Position numbers and translations under genes: made by a program. From assembly GCF_958295425.1 (NCBI RefSeq), contig NC_081136.1, forward strand, positions 20,466,890 through 20,530,889: a stretch of DNA of 64,000 nucleotides, in the 5' to 3' direction. Shown in pieces: positions 61,012 to 64,000 of this stretch. How positions within the stretch are numbered: the first letter of the stretch is position 1; every line of letters begins with the position of its first letter. The notes under the pieces are model-generated. The model saw only the letters and a list, made by a program, of their open reading frames with translations. It made no database searches and was not told where the DNA came from. Source of the DNA: Solea solea (lineage: Eukaryota; Chordata; Actinopteri; Pleuronectiformes; Soleidae).

Positions 61012-61081
61012 TTTGGTTGGTCTTGAGGTATAATTCTCACTTTGGCTGAAAGAGGTCCCACATTCAAAATCCCACACCAAA
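61012..61081 (+). pseudogene. tRNA-Pro pseudogene, unit 1
   Basis: This is the same decayed proline tRNA as at 58570, exactly 2442 bases further on. Confidence 0.8.
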
Positions 61082-61196
61082 CATTCACTGAACTATTGCA
61101 AGCATAAATCCTCATCAATGTGTGTCCTTTGTGATTCTTGACGAGTATTTCTCACATAAAATCTGTAACAGGAGACCTACATAGAACTTTTTCGGA

Positions 61197-61268
61197 GGCT
61201 CGTTGGTCTAGGGGTATGATTCTCGCTTTGGGTGCGAGAGGTCCTGGGTTCAAATCCCGGACGAGCCC
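61197..61268 (+). tRNA. tRNA-Pro (TGG), unit 2
   Basis: This is a complete 72-base proline tRNA. It differs from units 1 and 3 by T for C in the T stem (CTGGG against CCCGG), which makes a G-U pair and should be tolerated. Confidence 0.95.
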
Positions 61269-61628
61269 TCTGCAGGTGTAACGTTTGAGAAGTTTGTTTG
61301 GATGCTCCCTATTTCGTTGGACTTGCGGTACGATTCTTGCAGAAAGGCCTTTCACACAGCACCGTTTCAACCATGAAACCAGTCCAGTCTGTGCCAAATG
61401 TAGTTAATGTGACAAAGCTGTTATCTCACATGCTTAAAGAGTCGTTTCATTTGCGCACGCACCCAAATGCAGGGAATCCAAGGAGCAGTGGGCACCACCT
61501 GAGTACACCAAGGGAGCAATGGGTGCGAGTTGTTTGCTATGCGCTATGCCAGTTGTTGACGTGTCTAGGGATTTCAACGCCCAACTGTTCTCTTATGAGG
61601 CAAATTCCGGCTGCCCCGAAAGGTATCC

Positions 61629-61711
61629 TGTCAGAAGTGGGATTCGAACCCACGCCTCCATGGGAGACTGCGACCTGAACGCAGCGCCTTGGACCGCTCG
61701 GCCATCCTGAC
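61629..61711 (-). tRNA. tRNA-Leu (CAG), unit 2
   Basis: The gene body is the same as unit 1. The downstream stop run is broken: the plus strand has CCCCGAAAGG at 61614-61623 where unit 1 has CCCCAAAAGG, so TTTT becomes TTTC on the transcribed side. Confidence 0.96.
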
Positions 61712-62639
61712 TTGGCGGGGGTAGTCGCGACTTGTCCAGACCGGGCTGCTCATTTGCATCTGAACAACAAAAGATACTCTTTTGATGACGAGAATGTCCA
61801 CATTCTGGCCAAGGGGGACATATGGTTTGAAAGAGGAATGAAATCATCTTCATTTTTTTACCTAGAAAACCATCACACAACAGAGAAGGTGGCCTAAGAC
61901 ACCAACTATTAGTCACCTACAATGCTGCCCTTAGCTCTTTTCCATTAGGGGTCAACACTCAACCACTGACAAACTAAGGTGAACTCCAACACACATTAGC
62001 AGAGTGTGCCTCTTGGATGAGAGGGGAAATGTCTTCAACTTACCTCAAGCAAGACCACTTGATAAAAAGAAAATGAATGCAATGGCCGTGAAAGGTCCTG
62101 GGTTCAAATCCCAGAAAAGCCTTTCACACAGCAGTGTTTCAACCATGAAGTTTGTATGAAGTTTGTCCTTGCCAAATGTACTGAATGTGACAGACGTGGT
62201 ACCGCAAGTTTGAAGAGGGTGGAGTTTAGTAGTTTCATTTGCGCACACACACCAGTGGGCAAACACATCAAATGCAAGCCAAGGAAAGTGGGCCTGCGTA
62301 CACCAAGGCAGCAATGGGTGTGAATGGGCGCGAGTTGTTTGCTATGGGGTATGCCAGTCCTTGACGTGTCCAGGGATTTGAACCACCAACTGTTCTGTCA
62401 CTAGCCAAATGACACTCCAGATAGTACAGCAGGTGAGGCACAACAGAGGTAGACAGTCTTTAGTCGGCTTCCCCACCCCATTATACCAAAGGGGGCACTG
62501 AAGAAGGATCTGTTCGGAAGCTTTCTGACTTCTGAGCTGCTCACAGCAACAGGACAAGCTCGCAGTCTTTTTCCAAGCTGTGCCTCATTTCATTCTTCAT
62601 CAATTTGGCAAGAGTAAATACTAGGTATTGTTCAAAGTC

Positions 62640-62711
62640 AGGTTCCACCGAGATTTGAACTCGGATCGCTGGATTCAGAGCCCAGAGTGCTAACCATTAC
62701 ACCATGGAACC
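62640..62711 (-). tRNA. tRNA-Gln (CTG), unit 2
   Basis: This is a complete 72-base glutamine tRNA, 2442 bases from the unit 1 copy. Confidence 0.95.
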
Positions 62712-63453
62712 ACTGGGATCTCACCTGAGCAGTTGAAATGTTGTTAAAGTGTATACAGTCAGGAAGGCCCTGCATTCAGGTGACAGTCTTTCCCTGGAGT
62801 GGTGGGTGAGAATCCTACGTCTCTCAGTAAAACTTTCCATCTGGATTGTGGTCTGGGCTGTTTCACAAAACATCATACCACTCTGGTCAGAAGCTGGATA
62901 TTTTTTACACTTATTCTGTGAGGTGTCTCTCAGGTGACCCCAACGACGGTCATTCCCAACTTGACTCAGGTGAAACTAACTACCCGGAAGTGGGTCAGAG
63001 TGTGTACGACCTGCGTTGTTCAATGGAGCATTCTCTTTACATGTATCCTGCCTACAGAGACTAAATACCTGGTTTTTTTTACTCACCTGCAACATCCATT
63101 TGGTTCAAATCTCAGAAAAGCCTTTCACACAGCAGTGTTTCAACCGTTAAGTTTGTCCTTGCCAAATGTACTGAATGACTCACAGAGTCAAGACAAGCCC
63201 TTCACGGCACTATAAAGTCCGTCCTTACTAATGCAAGTGGTTTGTGACTGTGGTGGTATTGCATATTTAAAGTGGCAAACTCTATGAACCTGTGAACCAT
63301 GATCAATAGCGATCTTGAATGAAAGTGGACATAAAGAGAAATAAAGACATTGGAAGAACTTGACTCACCTTTATAAAAAGAAAAGGAATCCAAAAACATG
63401 TGGTCCATTTCTTATCGTCTTAGCAGACATGCTTCCCTGGAGAAATGTGTAAA

Positions 63454-63523
63454 TTTGGTTGGTCTTGAGGTATAATTCTCACTTTGGCTGAAAGAGGTCC
63501 CACATTCAAAATCCCACACCAAA
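63454..63523 (+). pseudogene. tRNA-Pro pseudogene, unit 2
   Basis: This is the same decayed proline tRNA as at 58570 and 61012. Confidence 0.8.
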
Positions 63524-63638
63524 CATTCACTGAACTATTGCAAGCATAAATCCTCATCAATGTGTGTCCTTTGTGATTCTTGACGAGTATTTCTCACATA
63601 AAATCTGTAACAGGAGACCTACATAGAACATTTTCGGA

Positions 63639-63710
63639 GGCTCGTTGGTCTAGGGGTATGATTCTCGCTTTGGGTGCGAGAGGTCCCGGGTTCAAATCCC
63701 GGACGAGCCC
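63639..63710 (+). tRNA. tRNA-Pro (TGG), unit 3
   Basis: This is a complete 72-base proline tRNA, identical by eye to unit 1. It opens the third unit; the matching tRNA-Leu would start just beyond the window. Confidence 0.96.
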
Positions 63711-64000
63711 TCTGCAGGTGTAACGTTTGAGAAGTTTGTTTGGATGTTCCCTATTTCGTTGGACTTGCGGTACGATTCTTGCAGAAAGGCCTTTCACACA
63801 GCACCGTTTCAACCATGAAACCAGTCCAGTCTGTGCCAAATGTAGTTAATGTGACAAAGCTGTTATCTCACATGCTTGAAGAGTCGTTTCATTTGCGCAC
63901 GCACCCAAATGCAGGGAATCCAAGGAGCAGTGGGCACCACCTGAGTACACCAAGGGAGCAATGGGTGCGAGTTGTTTGCTATGCGCTATGCCAGTTGTTG

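Larger units (their letters stand above)
56468..64000 (+). repeat. tRNA cluster arm B: partial older unit plus 2442-base tandem units
   Basis: Unit 0 (about 56468-58754) carries tRNA-Gln and tRNA-Pro(AGG) and starts abruptly beside where tRNA-Leu should be. Unit 1 (58755-61196), unit 2 (61197-63638) and the start of unit 3 (63639-64000) are near-identical, with a period of exactly 2442 bases measured at tRNA-Pro, tRNA-Leu and tRNA-Gln. Each full unit holds Pro(TGG) on the plus strand, then Leu(CAG) and Gln(CTG) on the minus strand, then a Pro pseudogene. The array continues past the window. Confidence 0.92.

Noticed and set aside
56787..62314. Open frames of 60-126 codons recurring in each tRNA unit (for example minus-strand frames at 56787-57056, 59603-59872 and 62045-62314, and plus-strand 58856-59236 and 61298-61678)
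   Set aside because: They recur only because the 2442-base unit recurs. Several pass through tRNA genes or tRNA relics (the DLNPGP motif is the translated T arm), and they have no recognisable domains.

Overview
The window is vertebrate nuclear DNA and almost certainly from a teleost fish. It has one long spliced gene with GT/AG introns, canonical vertebrate tRNA genes, and the usual fish mix of Tc1, hAT, L1/Tx1-like, L2/jockey-like and Ty3/gypsy debris with tRNA-derived SINEs. No bacterial, organellar or CRISPR features are visible.

Region 1 (1-38583, minus strand) is the 5' part of dennd5b, a Rab guanine-nucleotide exchange factor of the DENN family. Eight coding exons join in phase and encode 706 residues plus two bases. 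This covers the whole tripartite DENN module. The RUN, PLAT and second RUN domains expected downstream lie off the left edge. Intron 1 is about 20.5 kb and filled with repeats. The start codon is at 38581-38583, and a palindromic TCTCGCGAGA promoter-type motif lies about 270 bases upstream. A fragment matching the 3' end of 18S rRNA sits further out at 39099-39164.

Region 2 (39.2-44.1 kb) holds no intact gene. It contains a broken PIN-like protein gene and a clean hAT miniature element with near-perfect 8-base target duplications around a long TA tract.

Region 3 (44.1-47.6 kb, 'arm A') and region 5 (56.5-64.0 kb, 'arm B') are inverted copies of a nuclear tRNA cluster carrying tRNA-Pro(TGG), tRNA-Leu(CAG), tRNA-Gln(CTG) and, in older copies, tRNA-Pro(AGG). 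Thirteen full-length tRNA genes and many tRNA-Pro pseudogenes or halves are visible. In arm B the Pro(TGG)-Leu-Gln block repeats with a period of exactly 2442 bases and runs off the right edge.

Region 4 (47.7-56.4 kb), between the arms, is a graveyard of broken elements: a ZBED5-like hAT transposase, a Ty3/gypsy element with no recognisable reverse transcriptase, a degraded non-LTR retrotransposon, an integrase-core protein gene with a stop codon, and a 21-base minisatellite.

The most notable signal is the tRNA array: tandem amplification, an inverted partner, loss of one tRNA-Pro gene in the amplified unit, and a 13-base hairpin apparently copied from one tRNA gene. All family assignments come from recognising sequence by eye; no database search was run.
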